Source: Syntrophomonadaceae bacterium | GTDB lineage: Bacteria > Bacillota > Dethiobacteria > DTU022 | Direction of reading: 5' to 3' | Assembly (NCBI GenBank): GCA_007129055.1 | Contig: SKWE01000265.1 | Span: 1 to 22,489, forward strand | DNA length: 22,489 bases | In this document: piece after piece, positions 1 to 7,763 of the stretch | How the letters are laid out: each line of letters begins with the position of its first letter | How positions within the stretch are numbered: the stretch's first letter is position 1 | Notes under the pieces: model-generated | Database searches by the model: none | Told to the model about the DNA's origin: nothing | What the model saw: the letters and a program-made list of their open reading frames with translations, nothing else | Program-made: the position numbers and the translations under genes

Positions 1-1430
1 AGGGCTGCGGGTAGAACTCCTTTAAGCCTGGCGCGTGACAGCCCAAAGGAAAGAGGATTCTTTGTATGGTGGTTCTGTAATTCTTCAAGAATTTTCTTTT
101 CGAATTCCCCGGCTAATTCTTCGCCAAGGTAAGCGCTGCCAAGTTTTATTACCCTGCCCTTTGCAGCAAGCTCCTCCATTACTGATTCAACTTTTTCCCT
201 GTCCAGGCGGGTCTCTTTGGCCAGGCGAAAGCTGTCAGCAGCAAGCAGTTCATTTAACTTGTTGCTAACAAAAGCTGCATCGCCACCCGAAGAGGGATCC
301 TGTCCTAAGCGAGCCAGGTTTTCTATAACATCCGGGCGAAACCGGCGATGCCTTGCCGGGTAAGGGTCAAGCACTTTTCCGCCCCCGATAGTAGTCATGG
401 GCGAATAGGAACGGATAACGAATGGATCGCCACGTTCAGCAACCAGGGGACGTTCCAACCTGCACTGGACCAGGGCACTTTCACCGGGCCGAAGTTCGTC
501 CTTTTCAAGAATCAAGAGCTTTGCCACAGTGCGGGCAGTGCCGAGGAAAAAGTGAACAGGATCGAGATTCTTCAGCCTGCGTGGCGCTTTGGACAAAAGT
601 TCAACATTTACATCTAACAGGTCGGTCTGTTTGTAAAATCCGGGATTGCTGATTACGCTGCCCCTTTCAACCTGGCCTTTTTCCAGGCCGGAAAGGTTTA
701 AGGCAACTCTTGAACCCGCCTTTGCTTCCTTTACATCGCTGTCGTGGACCTGGATATTGCGAACCCTTACCTCTAGACCGGGGGGCACTATCTCCACCGT
801 ATCGCCCACCTTTACAGATCCCTGGATCAAGGTTCCGGTAATTACTGTTCCAAACCCGTCTATGACGAAAGAACGATCAACCGGAAGACGCAATGGTCCT
901 GAAGAGCTGCGCATCTCCAGGTCTGCAGTGGAAATATCAATTAACTCTTTAAGTTCATCTATACCTTCACCTTTTATGGCAGAAACTGAGTGAATTGGGG
1001 CCTCTTCCAAAAAAGTTCCTTTCAGCTTTTCGCGGATCTCTTCTTTAACCAGTTCACGCCAGTCTTCTTCAACCAGGTCAATCTTGGTAATAACTACTAT
1101 CCCTTTCTTTGTTCCGAGGAACTGCAAGATGTCAAGGTGCTCTGTAGTCTGTGGCATAACCCCTTCATTGGCATCTACAACCAGCATGACCAGATCCATA
1201 CCGGCAGCACCGGCGAGCATGTTATGAATAAAACGCTCATGCCCTGGAACATCTACCACACCGGCCAACCTGCCTCCAGGCAACCTGAAAGGAGCAAAGC
1301 CAAGATCAATAGATATACCCCTCTCTTTTTCTTCCTGCAGGCGATCGGTATCAACCCCGGTTAAGGCCCTGATCAGCACAGTTTTGCCGTGGTCAACATG
1401 GCCGGCTGTACCGATAATTAACTGTTCCAA
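1..1430 (-). CDS. selB: Selenocysteine-specific translation elongation factor SelB (3' end cut by window)
   Basis: SelB is the EF-Tu-like GTPase that carries Sec-tRNA(Sec) to in-frame UGA codons by binding a SECIS hairpin in the mRNA. The first 476 codons are present and the gene runs off the left edge. Visible GTPase motifs are GHVDHGKT (residues 10-17), the switch region ending RGISIDLGF, DVPGHE (about 60-65) and the G4 motif TKID. Beta-barrel domains follow, with sequences such as DRSFVIDGFGTVITGTL. The last visible part, with SFRLAKETRLDREKVESVME, looks like the start of the C-terminal winged-helix repeats that bind SECIS RNA. The family is usually about 630 residues, so roughly the last quarter is missing. 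The start is TTG at 1430-1428, preceded by AAAGGAG with 8 nt spacing, and no ATG competes. It begins 20 nt after the selA stop, so the two genes form an operon. Confidence 0.95.
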   Translation of the reverse strand, partial: MEQLIIGTAGHVDHGKTVLIRALTGVDTDRLQEEKERGISIDLGFAPFRLPGGRLAGVVDVPGHERFIHNMLAGAAGMDLVMLVVDANEGVMPQTTEHLDILQFLGTKKGIVVITKIDLVEEDWRELVKEEIREKLKGTFLEEAPIHSVSAIKGEGIDELKELIDISTADLEMRSSSGPLRLPVDRSFVIDGFGTVITGTLIQGSVKVGDTVEIVPPGLEVRVRNIQVHDSDVKEAKAGSRVALNLSGLEKGQVERGSVISNPGFYKQTDLLDVNVELLSKAPRRLKNLDPVHFFLGTARTVAKLLILEKDELRPGESALVQCRLERPLVAERGDPFVIRSYSPMTTIGGGKVLDPYPARHRRFRPDVIENLARLGQDPSSGGDAAFVSNKLNELLAADSFRLAKETRLDREKVESVMEELAAKGRVIKLGSAYLGEELAGEFEKKILEELQNHHTKNPLSFGLSRARLKGVLPAA

Positions 1431-1450
1431 ATTAATATCTCCTTTTATCT

Positions 1451-2869
1451 TTAATCCTGGTAAGCCTTTTTAAGGGCTTGAACCAGGATATCTTCCTGAT
1501 CTTCAAAAACTGTACGGGGGTCGAAAAGCAGCATATCATGCTGCAGGCGAAGAATAACCGGGGGGTTGTTTAAACGCAGATTTTCAACTACCCTTTCTGC
1601 CTTTACCTCCATAGGCTTGACAACAACAAGATAGGTGGGCAGCTCTGCAGTTGGAAGGGCGCCTCCCCCTACCTTTGATACACCCCTGACAACAGATATG
1701 TTGGCAGATCCGGCAATTTCCGCAAAACGGGAAGCCAGTGTTTTTGCTCTCTCTTCTAAAAGGGCGGGCTCTGCTGTCAGCATTCTCCAAACCGGAATTT
1801 CTCTTATCGCTTTTTCTTCATCCAGGTAGAGGCGCATTGTTGCTTCCAGGGCGGCGATTGTAAATTTATCCACGCGCATGGCCCTGGCTAACTGGTTTTT
1901 GCGTATCCTTGCGACGAGGTCTTCTCTACCTACAATTATTCCGCACTGGGGGCCCCCAAGCATTTTATCACCGCTGAAAGTAACCAGGTCCGCGCCGGCA
2001 GAAACACTGTCCTGCACCCGGGGTTCAGGCGGCAGGCCATATTTTTCAAGATCAAGGAAAACACCGCTGCCCAGGTCTTCAATTAATAACAGGTTATGTT
2101 TATGTGCAAGCCCGGCAAGCTCGGATGTTTCTACTTCGGCAGTAAAACCAACCATATGATAATTGCTGGTGTGAACTTTTAGGAAAGCAGCTGTGTTCTC
2201 ATTGACAACCGCTTCGTAATCCCGAAGGTAGGTTTTATTGGTTGTCCCCACCTCTACCAGCTTCGCTCCACTTGCAGCCATTATCTCAGGAATGCGGAAG
2301 GAACCGCCTATTTCAACCAGCTGTCCACGGGAAACAACCACTTCCAATCCTCCCGCCAGGGCATTCAAGGCCATGAAAACAGCAGCAGCATTGTTATTTA
2401 AAGCTATTGCTGCTTCGGCACCGCTAATTTCGCAGAGCAAACTTTCCAGGTGTTCCTGGCGGGAACCTCGCTTGCCATTTTCCAGTGAAAGTTCGAGATT
2501 GTTATAGTTTGCAGCAATATCTGTTAAAGCTTTCACCGCCTGTTCTGAAAGCGGGGCCCGGCCCAGGTTGGTATGAATGATGATACCCGTAGCATTAACC
2601 AGCGGTTTAAGGTTCATACCGGCTTTTTTTTCGGCAAGGACCAGGGCTTCCTGAGCGAGGTTTGCCGGATGCAGGTCCCCGGTTTGAGGCAGCAGGGACT
2701 GATCAGATGCGTTTGATGTTATATAGCTGCGGTAAGTATCAATTGTTTCCTGGACAGCCTGCAAAACTACTCTTCTTGGAAGTTTTAGTTGTAGATCTTC
2801 GAGCAGCGATTCGCGCATCAGGCGGTCCACTGAGGGCAGTTCACGCAGCAGGGCATTAATATTGTCCAA
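1451..2869 (-). CDS. selA: L-seryl-tRNA(Sec) selenium transferase SelA
   Basis: SelA is the PLP enzyme that converts Ser-tRNA(Sec) to Sec-tRNA(Sec) using selenophosphate. The 472-residue length is normal for bacterial SelA. An N-terminal helical segment (residues 1-65) precedes a fold-type-I PLP domain. The family signatures VNATGIIIHTNLGRAPL (91-107) and LVTFSGDKMLGGPQCG (295-310) are present, the latter carrying the PLP lysine K302. The start is TTG at 2869-2867, with GAGG seven bases upstream. It lies directly upstream of selB (20-nt gap) and 110 nt downstream of the hydrolase stop. That 110-nt gap contains dyads that may form leader structure (see the separate entry). selD and the tRNA(Sec) gene are not in the window. 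Confidence 0.96.
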   Translation of the reverse strand: MDNINALLRELPSVDRLMRESLLEDLQLKLPRRVVLQAVQETIDTYRSYITSNASDQSLLPQTGDLHPANLAQEALVLAEKKAGMNLKPLVNATGIIIHTNLGRAPLSEQAVKALTDIAANYNNLELSLENGKRGSRQEHLESLLCEISGAEAAIALNNNAAAVFMALNALAGGLEVVVSRGQLVEIGGSFRIPEIMAASGAKLVEVGTTNKTYLRDYEAVVNENTAAFLKVHTSNYHMVGFTAEVETSELAGLAHKHNLLLIEDLGSGVFLDLEKYGLPPEPRVQDSVSAGADLVTFSGDKMLGGPQCGIIVGREDLVARIRKNQLARAMRVDKFTIAALEATMRLYLDEEKAIREIPVWRMLTAEPALLEERAKTLASRFAEIAGSANISVVRGVSKVGGGALPTAELPTYLVVVKPMEVKAERVVENLRLNNPPVILRLQHDMLLFDPRTVFEDQEDILVQALKKAYQD

Positions 2870-2890
2870 GACATAACCTCGTTTCGTTGT

Positions 2891-2945
2891 AACAAGTTAA
2901 TATTTTTATAGAATAATTCTCTCCAGGGGAACCTTAATCCTTGTT
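2891..2945 (-). promoter_or_regulatory. Dyad-symmetric selA leader element
   Basis: On the minus strand, ahead of selA, AACAAG-GA-TTAA at 2945-2934 is matched by TTAACTTGTT at 2900-2891. This gives a 6+4 bp stem with a 2-nt bulge. It encloses a small perfect hairpin AGAAT-T-ATTCT (2910-2920). The stem ends about 10 nt upstream of the selA GAGG ribosome site. It could be a translational control element, but it is AT-rich and no U-tract follows it. Its function is inference. Confidence 0.35.
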
Positions 2946-2961
2946 TCATTAACAAATGATA

Positions 2962-2977
2962 TAAGACAATTATCTTA
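2962..2977. repeat. 16-bp near-perfect palindrome after the hydrolase stop codon
   Basis: TAAGACAATTATCTTA at 2962-2977 is an inverted repeat matching its reverse complement at 14 of 16 positions. It lies immediately after the stop of the metallo-hydrolase gene and upstream of selA. It could be a protein-binding site or a weak stem at the end of the upstream transcript. No T-tract follows on either strand, so I do not call it a terminator. Confidence 0.3.
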
Positions 2978-2979
2978 AT

Positions 2980-3723
2980 TTACGATTGCTGTATATCTAT
3001 TGATAGTCCTTCCCGGGCCAGTTCGGCCTGCGGGAAATATTTGCCCGCTTCAGCCAGGGAAACCTGTAAATCACTTTCGGGATGATGATGGGTCAAAATC
3101 AATCTTTTCACCCCGGCAGCGGAGGCGACCTCTGCTGCCTGCGCTGCACTTAGGTGATTTGGTAAATTATTGCCCAGATCTTTTGCCTGGTAATTAGCTT
3201 CGCACAAAAAGAGATCTGCATTTGCAGCTAATTCTACAAGACCTTTGTTATACTCTGTATCTGCCGAATAGACCAGGGTCCCTGACAATGACTGAACACG
3301 CATAGCCAGCGAAGTAATCGCATGAACCCCTTTCCTGAATTGCATGGTAAAAGGCCCCACCTGGAGTGTATCTCCACAATCAATCCCGGTTACTGTATAA
3401 GCGTTTTTATAGGGAAGGCGTTCGTATTCGGAGTCCGGATCGGCAGGGGCGTAAAGGGCCAGCGGTTCCTGGCGTATGCCCCTGTTATAAGCCATTTCAA
3501 GGCCATAGCGCATAATCATTATATCTGAAATATGATCGGCATGAAGGTGAGATAGAATAACTGCATGAAGCTTTCGGTAATCAATACAGGCCTGGAGGCG
3601 GCTCAAAACTCCGTTGCCGCAGTCTATAAGTATACTGCAATCTTTTTCCTGCAGCAGGTACCCGGAACAACAACCCCCTGCAGGCGGGTAAGGGCCGTAA
3701 CAGCCTAAAACAGTCAGTTTCAT
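2980..3723 (-). CDS. Metallo-beta-lactamase-fold hydrolase, YhfI/RNase Z-like
   Basis: A 247-residue protein that is a complete metallo-beta-lactamase fold. The metal-binding motif HLHADH falls near residues 59-64. The further ligands expected of the RNase Z/YhfI branch are seen: His in GVHAITS (about 132-138), Asp in YSADTE (about 153-158) and the final His cluster in LILTHHHPE (about 208-216). It lacks a signal peptide, so it should be cytoplasmic. The sequence resembles the Bacillus YhfI type more than tRNase Z proper, because I see no long flexible exosite arm. The true substrate is unknown; phosphodiester or cyclic-nucleotide hydrolysis are family possibilities. ATG start with GGGAGGT about 9 nt upstream. 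It follows the alpha-galactosidase stop by 43 nt. Confidence 0.85.
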   Translation of the reverse strand: MKLTVLGCYGPYPPAGGCCSGYLLQEKDCSILIDCGNGVLSRLQACIDYRKLHAVILSHLHADHISDIMIMRYGLEMAYNRGIRQEPLALYAPADPDSEYERLPYKNAYTVTGIDCGDTLQVGPFTMQFRKGVHAITSLAMRVQSLSGTLVYSADTEYNKGLVELAANADLFLCEANYQAKDLGNNLPNHLSAAQAAEVASAAGVKRLILTHHHPESDLQVSLAEAGKYFPQAELAREGLSIDIQQS

Positions 3724-3766
3724 AGCCTTTCTACCTCCCTCAATAAGTTTATCACATTACAAGTGT

Positions 3767-5809
3767 TTAATCAGTAATTGGCGCTACCAGGTAATTTAAG
3801 CCTTCTCTTTTAACAGACTCGATATGCTTTCCGTTTATTGTAAATCCGCCTTTTCCTTCCTGCAATAGAAAGTAGAGCTTTGTCTCCGGGGATGCCTGTT
3901 CATGGAGCCTGACCCGGACAGATTCATTATCTATTGAAATCTCTTCCACCTGTGCACCAGGAAATATATGGCCTTCCGCACCAAGAAAATTTGCTTTCCC
4001 TTCTTCTAGGTTAATCTCCCTGAAACAAGTGGTGGAATATGGTTCAACGGTAATTACAGCTGCTGCAGGAAGGACAAGGTGCTGCGGGTTAAAATATGTT
4101 TTTTGCGGTAAAGCAGTGCTTCTTGCGGTTCGGCCAAGGTTTGAGAAAGCAAGATAATTTGAATTCCCTGCCCTGAATTCAAAACGGTGCAGCCCCTGCT
4201 CTTCCAAATGGCCTGTTACATAAGTTTCTGTAAGGGGAAAGCTGCTGTAGAGCGTGTTCACCTGGTCTTCACTCAGTTCAGCAACGTTATCGGAAGTAAA
4301 TATCAGCCCGCCAAGAAGATTGTTAAGAAAAAAGAGGGTATAGCGCTGATCCCCATTTAACTTGTTTTCATTAATCCCTTTCTTCCCGTCGCGCAGGATA
4401 AAAACATCTGGATCATTACGGAAAACCTTTTTATCAAGATGCCTGCGCCCTACTGTACAGGTCAGCGAGTTCTCGGTTGAGACTCTTTCCGGGTAGTTTA
4501 GAAATTTTAAATAATCTTCCCAGTATGGCCCAACATCACTGCCGATCCGGCAGTAGTCAAACTTGCCGAAAGCGGGGCCCAGCGGCACGCCGCAACCAAG
4601 GATTACGCTATCCCTGGTATGCTGATCGATATAATCAATCACTTCACACATAATCCTGCCCCTGGATTTGCCTTCCCGGGGCAGCAGTGCGGCAGCGTAT
4701 AAAAAATCAAGTTTTAACATTTTGTAGTCCCAGTGATCCTGGACAGTTTCAAAAACCCGGGAAAGATAATCCTGAACGCCGGGAGCGTAAAAATCAAGGG
4801 CATAAAAAAAGCCTTCCCAACCGGGGTTATACCCGGCACGGACGGGCTTCCCGCGAGCATCGCGCAGCAGCCAGTGAGGTTTTTCCCGGTAGATTTCAGA
4901 AGAGGGAACGCAAATTAAGGGAGCCAGCCATATGCCGGGCTTATAATTGTAACTGCAGATTTTTGATGCCAACTTTTTCATCCCTGAAGGGAATTTTTCA
5001 TTAGCCTCCAACCAGTCGCCTATAGCTTTCTGCCATCCATCATCAACCTGAAAAAACCCGAGAGGTAGTTTTTTCTCAGCTAAATTTTGCAGGTTTTGAC
5101 AAACAATATCTTCTGATACACTGGTGTAATAGTTATACCAGCTGCACCAACCGAAAACCTTGGAGGCAGGGTTACGGGTAGAGTTAATCAGGGCAGCATA
5201 CTCATTAAATAAGGAGTCTAGCGGACCACTACCTACATATAGCTTTAAGAAATGGATTCCCTCGGCCAGGGATTCTTTCTGACAGTCTTTTTTAATTACC
5301 AGCCGATCGCTGCTGAAGTCATAATCAAAAATGGTGTAACCGCTTCGCTCATCCAGGGAACCGATAAATAGACCTTCTCCGCCGGGATTCTGAAAGTAGG
5401 TATAGGTCCAGGAATGAAGATGACCCTTTTTGCCACTGTATTTATGTAAATAAGTATCGCCGCATGGCGCCAGCAGGGGACGTGCAGGTAAAAAAACAGG
5501 AGACTGGCGGTCACTTTTACCCAACTCTAAACTTCGGCTCCATGATTGAAATCCGTTAGCCATCATCTTGCACTGATCGCTTAAACCCGGGTTAAGCTCC
5601 AGTTCAAAATTAACCAGTTCACCTGACAAATCAGGATTTTTAAAATTGGTAATTACGTCTACCTGGAAACCATGTTCAAACTGTATGTCACTTTCAATGC
5701 TTAAAACCAAGTCATGACTCTGCTGATGAGTTGCCGCCTTTGACTGAACAGTGTCCTTAAGATGATAATTCAAGCTGTAAGCGCTAAATAGACTATGATT
5801 GTTCCACAT
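3767..5809 (-). CDS. Alpha-galactosidase, glycoside hydrolase family 36
   Basis: Hydrolyses terminal alpha-1,6-galactosides such as melibiose or raffinose-type sugars. From the chosen ATG at 5809 the protein has 680 residues, usual for GH36. An N-terminal beta-sandwich with NGFQSWSRS precedes a TIM barrel with FGWCSWYNYY, FQVDDGWQ, the nucleophile Asp in MLKLDF (D368), the GCGVPLGP loop and the acid/base Asp in RIGSDVGPYW (D425). A C-terminal beta domain follows. No signal peptide is seen, so it is intracellular. An upstream in-frame GTG at 5848 would add 13 residues, but these are only the frame-shifted end of the preceding gene, so I prefer 5809. The preceding membrane-protein stop ends one base before this ATG, implying translational coupling. 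No sugar transporter or regulator is adjacent, which is unusual for such an enzyme. Confidence 0.92.
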   Translation of the reverse strand: MWNNHSLFSAYSLNYHLKDTVQSKAATHQQSHDLVLSIESDIQFEHGFQVDVITNFKNPDLSGELVNFELELNPGLSDQCKMMANGFQSWSRSLELGKSDRQSPVFLPARPLLAPCGDTYLHKYSGKKGHLHSWTYTYFQNPGGEGLFIGSLDERSGYTIFDYDFSSDRLVIKKDCQKESLAEGIHFLKLYVGSGPLDSLFNEYAALINSTRNPASKVFGWCSWYNYYTSVSEDIVCQNLQNLAEKKLPLGFFQVDDGWQKAIGDWLEANEKFPSGMKKLASKICSYNYKPGIWLAPLICVPSSEIYREKPHWLLRDARGKPVRAGYNPGWEGFFYALDFYAPGVQDYLSRVFETVQDHWDYKMLKLDFLYAAALLPREGKSRGRIMCEVIDYIDQHTRDSVILGCGVPLGPAFGKFDYCRIGSDVGPYWEDYLKFLNYPERVSTENSLTCTVGRRHLDKKVFRNDPDVFILRDGKKGINENKLNGDQRYTLFFLNNLLGGLIFTSDNVAELSEDQVNTLYSSFPLTETYVTGHLEEQGLHRFEFRAGNSNYLAFSNLGRTARSTALPQKTYFNPQHLVLPAAAVITVEPYSTTCFREINLEEGKANFLGAEGHIFPGAQVEEISIDNESVRVRLHEQASPETKLYFLLQEGKGGFTINGKHIESVKREGLNYLVAPITD

Positions 5810-5810
5810 C

Positions 5811-6317
5811 CTAAGCCCTGGCTGCCTTCTTCTTAAATAGTTTATCACCCCAAATGGATAGCGCAGTTAAAACAATCCCAAAAATAGCCATTCCAATAGC
5901 CGCGTTACGAAAACGTTCTATGGCAGTTTGAATATACATATCTGTCGACGGGCCAAGAAAACGCAATAGCTGTTCGCTGGTTAAGGACACCATTATTACA
6001 AGAAATACTGTAATAACCAAACACAGCACTCCCGGGCCAAGAAAAACTGAAAAACGGTGATCGATAAAATAGAGGAATATTAGCATAAACCCAAACCCGG
6101 CGAGGCAAAGATAGAAAACGTTATGAATGACCAGGGGCTGTAAAGTGGCATGGAAGATAACCATATCTCGTTCGAGACCGGTAGCTTCTGTTACAATCAA
6201 ACGGACAGTGTCCTGGGCTTCTACGCCAAAAAGTGAAAGAGTAAGAAAGGTTAGTAATATGGTAATAGAAAATAAAAACCCAATAACTATTTTTGCTGCA
6301 ACACGAATGTTATGCAA
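5811..6317 (-). CDS. Unrecognised four-helix integral membrane protein
   Basis: I do not recognise the family. The 168-residue product has four clear hydrophobic segments, at about residues 7-30, 58-82, 88-112 and 138-158, and a basic C-terminus (DKLFKKKAARA) expected to lie in the cytoplasm. Between the first two helices is a charged stretch of roughly 28 residues (EAQDTVRLIVTEATGLERD) that would be outside. A second polar loop with SEQLLRFLGPSTD lies between helices 3 and 4. No catalytic motif is visible. The start is TTG at 6317, with GGGAGG eight bases upstream. The TAG stop is separated from the alpha-galactosidase ATG by a single base. It follows purA by 121 nt, so it may start its own transcript, although I found no convincing promoter there. 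Confidence 0.75.
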   Translation of the reverse strand: MHNIRVAAKIVIGFLFSITILLTFLTLSLFGVEAQDTVRLIVTEATGLERDMVIFHATLQPLVIHNVFYLCLAGFGFMLIFLYFIDHRFSVFLGPGVLCLVITVFLVIMVSLTSEQLLRFLGPSTDMYIQTAIERFRNAAIGMAIFGIVLTALSIWGDKLFKKKAARA

Positions 6318-6438
6318 AAGATTTACCTCCCTGTTAAAAAAATAGGTTCTGATGATAGCGCATTTGTATGAATATTAGAAATTAACCTTAACAATTCTAC
6401 TGAATTTGTGTTGAATCCTGCCTGGATATTAATTATTT

Positions 6439-7749
6439 TTACGAAAACCACTTAGCCAGCTGGGAATCCGGGCAAATAATCGTCTGAGAACGGTCAGGTC
6501 CAACCGATACAAGCTCAGCATCCACTCCAACTGTTTTCTGCAGAGCTTCAATAAAGTTCCTCGCAGCCGGCGGAAGATCATCAAGTGAGCGGGCCCTGGA
6601 AATATCTTCGTCCCATCCCGGGAATGATTCATATACAGGTTCACAAAGCTTCAGCTCTTCGATGCTGCTTGGAAAGTTCTTAATTTCCTTTCCATTACAG
6701 CGATATGCTACAGCTATTTTTACAATTTCCATCCCGCTCAAAACATCAAGTTTTGTCAGCGCCAAACCGGTAAGGCCATTTATCATTGCTGCGTAACGGG
6801 CAATAACAGCATCGAACCAGCCACAGCGGCGGGGCCTGCCTGTAGTGGTGCCGAACTCATTCCCCCGCTCCCTTAGTTGATCTCCTGCTTCACCTTTATC
6901 TTCTGAGGGAAACGGCCCTTCTCCAACTCTGGTAGTATAGGCTTTCATAACTCCCAATACCTGTCCAAGTCTCTGCGGGCCAAGACCGGTGCCAGAAGCC
7001 GCTGCGGCAGCCACGGTAGAAGAAGAGGTTACATAAGGGTAGGTGCCATGATCTATATCCAGTAAAGCGCCCTGTGCCCCTTCAAAGAGCACTTTCTTTC
7101 CCCCGGCAAGACCCTGGTCAAGGATCAGCGAAATATCCGTAACAAGCGGTCCCAATCTCTCTACTGCCGGCCTGTATTTTTCAGCAAGCTGGTCGAGTTC
7201 ATAGCCGGGATGATCAAAAATATCCCTTAATATCCTGTTTTGCAGCGGTAATACTTCTGCCAGGCGGTTTTTGAACCGCGAAAAATCAGTTAGTTCAATG
7301 GCCCGAATACCGCGACGCAGCGCTTTATCGGCATAGGAAGGCCCAATACCTCTTCCGGTAGTGCCAATCTTTTTCTCCCCGAGCAGTTTTTCATTGGACT
7401 CGTCAAGAGCCTCGTGGTAATCCAGGATCAAGTGGGCTTTACCGCTAATCCTTAAATTTGAAGTATCAATACCCCTTTTTTCCAGTTCATTCATTTCTTT
7501 TATCAAGATCAGGGGGTTGACTACCATTCCATTTCCCAGTAGACATAAAGTATTTTTATTCAGAATACCGGATGGCACGTGATGCAGTTTAAAAATGTTA
7601 GCCCCGTATACAACAGTATGACCGGCATTATTTCCACCCTGGAAACGGGCAACAAGATCTGCCTTAACAGCCAGATGGTCAATTACTTTCCCTTTTCCTT
7701 CATCGCCCCATTGGGCCCCTACAACAACCAAACTATTATTTTTACTCAT
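6439..7749 (-). CDS. purA: Adenylosuccinate synthetase
   Basis: Catalyses IMP + aspartate + GTP to adenylosuccinate, the first committed step to AMP. The protein has 436 residues, close to the bacterial norm. Visible motifs are the N-terminal GAQWGDEGKGK (residues 11-21) with catalytic Asp16, GGNNAGHTV with catalytic His44, the IMP-binding region GTTGRGIGPSYADK, EGAQGALLDIDHGTYPYVTSS, and the GTP/Asp-binding TTTGRPRRCGWFD. ATG start 14 nt after the gatB stop, with a GGCGGTG ribosome site. It is the last gene of the gatC-gatA-gatB-purA series. The arrangement puts an aspartate-consuming nucleotide enzyme under the promoter of the tRNA amidotransferase. Confidence 0.97.
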   Translation of the reverse strand: MSKNNSLVVVGAQWGDEGKGKVIDHLAVKADLVARFQGGNNAGHTVVYGANIFKLHHVPSGILNKNTLCLLGNGMVVNPLILIKEMNELEKRGIDTSNLRISGKAHLILDYHEALDESNEKLLGEKKIGTTGRGIGPSYADKALRRGIRAIELTDFSRFKNRLAEVLPLQNRILRDIFDHPGYELDQLAEKYRPAVERLGPLVTDISLILDQGLAGGKKVLFEGAQGALLDIDHGTYPYVTSSSTVAAAAASGTGLGPQRLGQVLGVMKAYTTRVGEGPFPSEDKGEAGDQLRERGNEFGTTTGRPRRCGWFDAVIARYAAMINGLTGLALTKLDVLSGMEIVKIAVAYRCNGKEIKNFPSSIEELKLCEPVYESFPGWDEDISRARSLDDLPPAARNFIEALQKTVGVDAELVSVGPDRSQTIICPDSQLAKWFS

Positions 7750-7763
7750 TTTTACACCGCCTG

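Noticed and set aside
348..1364. Several plus-strand open frames opposite selB
   Set aside because: They are antisense shadows: the minus strand encodes a clear SelB with all GTPase motifs.
3767..5848. Earlier alpha-galactosidase start (GTG) at 5848
   Set aside because: The extra 13 residues are the upstream gene's last codons read in another frame; the ATG at 5809 fits the coupled arrangement better.
6318..6438. Promoter for the membrane protein / alpha-galactosidase pair
   Set aside because: TTGTTA and TAATAT hexamers occur on the minus strand but with unsuitable spacing (11 bp); no other good pair was found.
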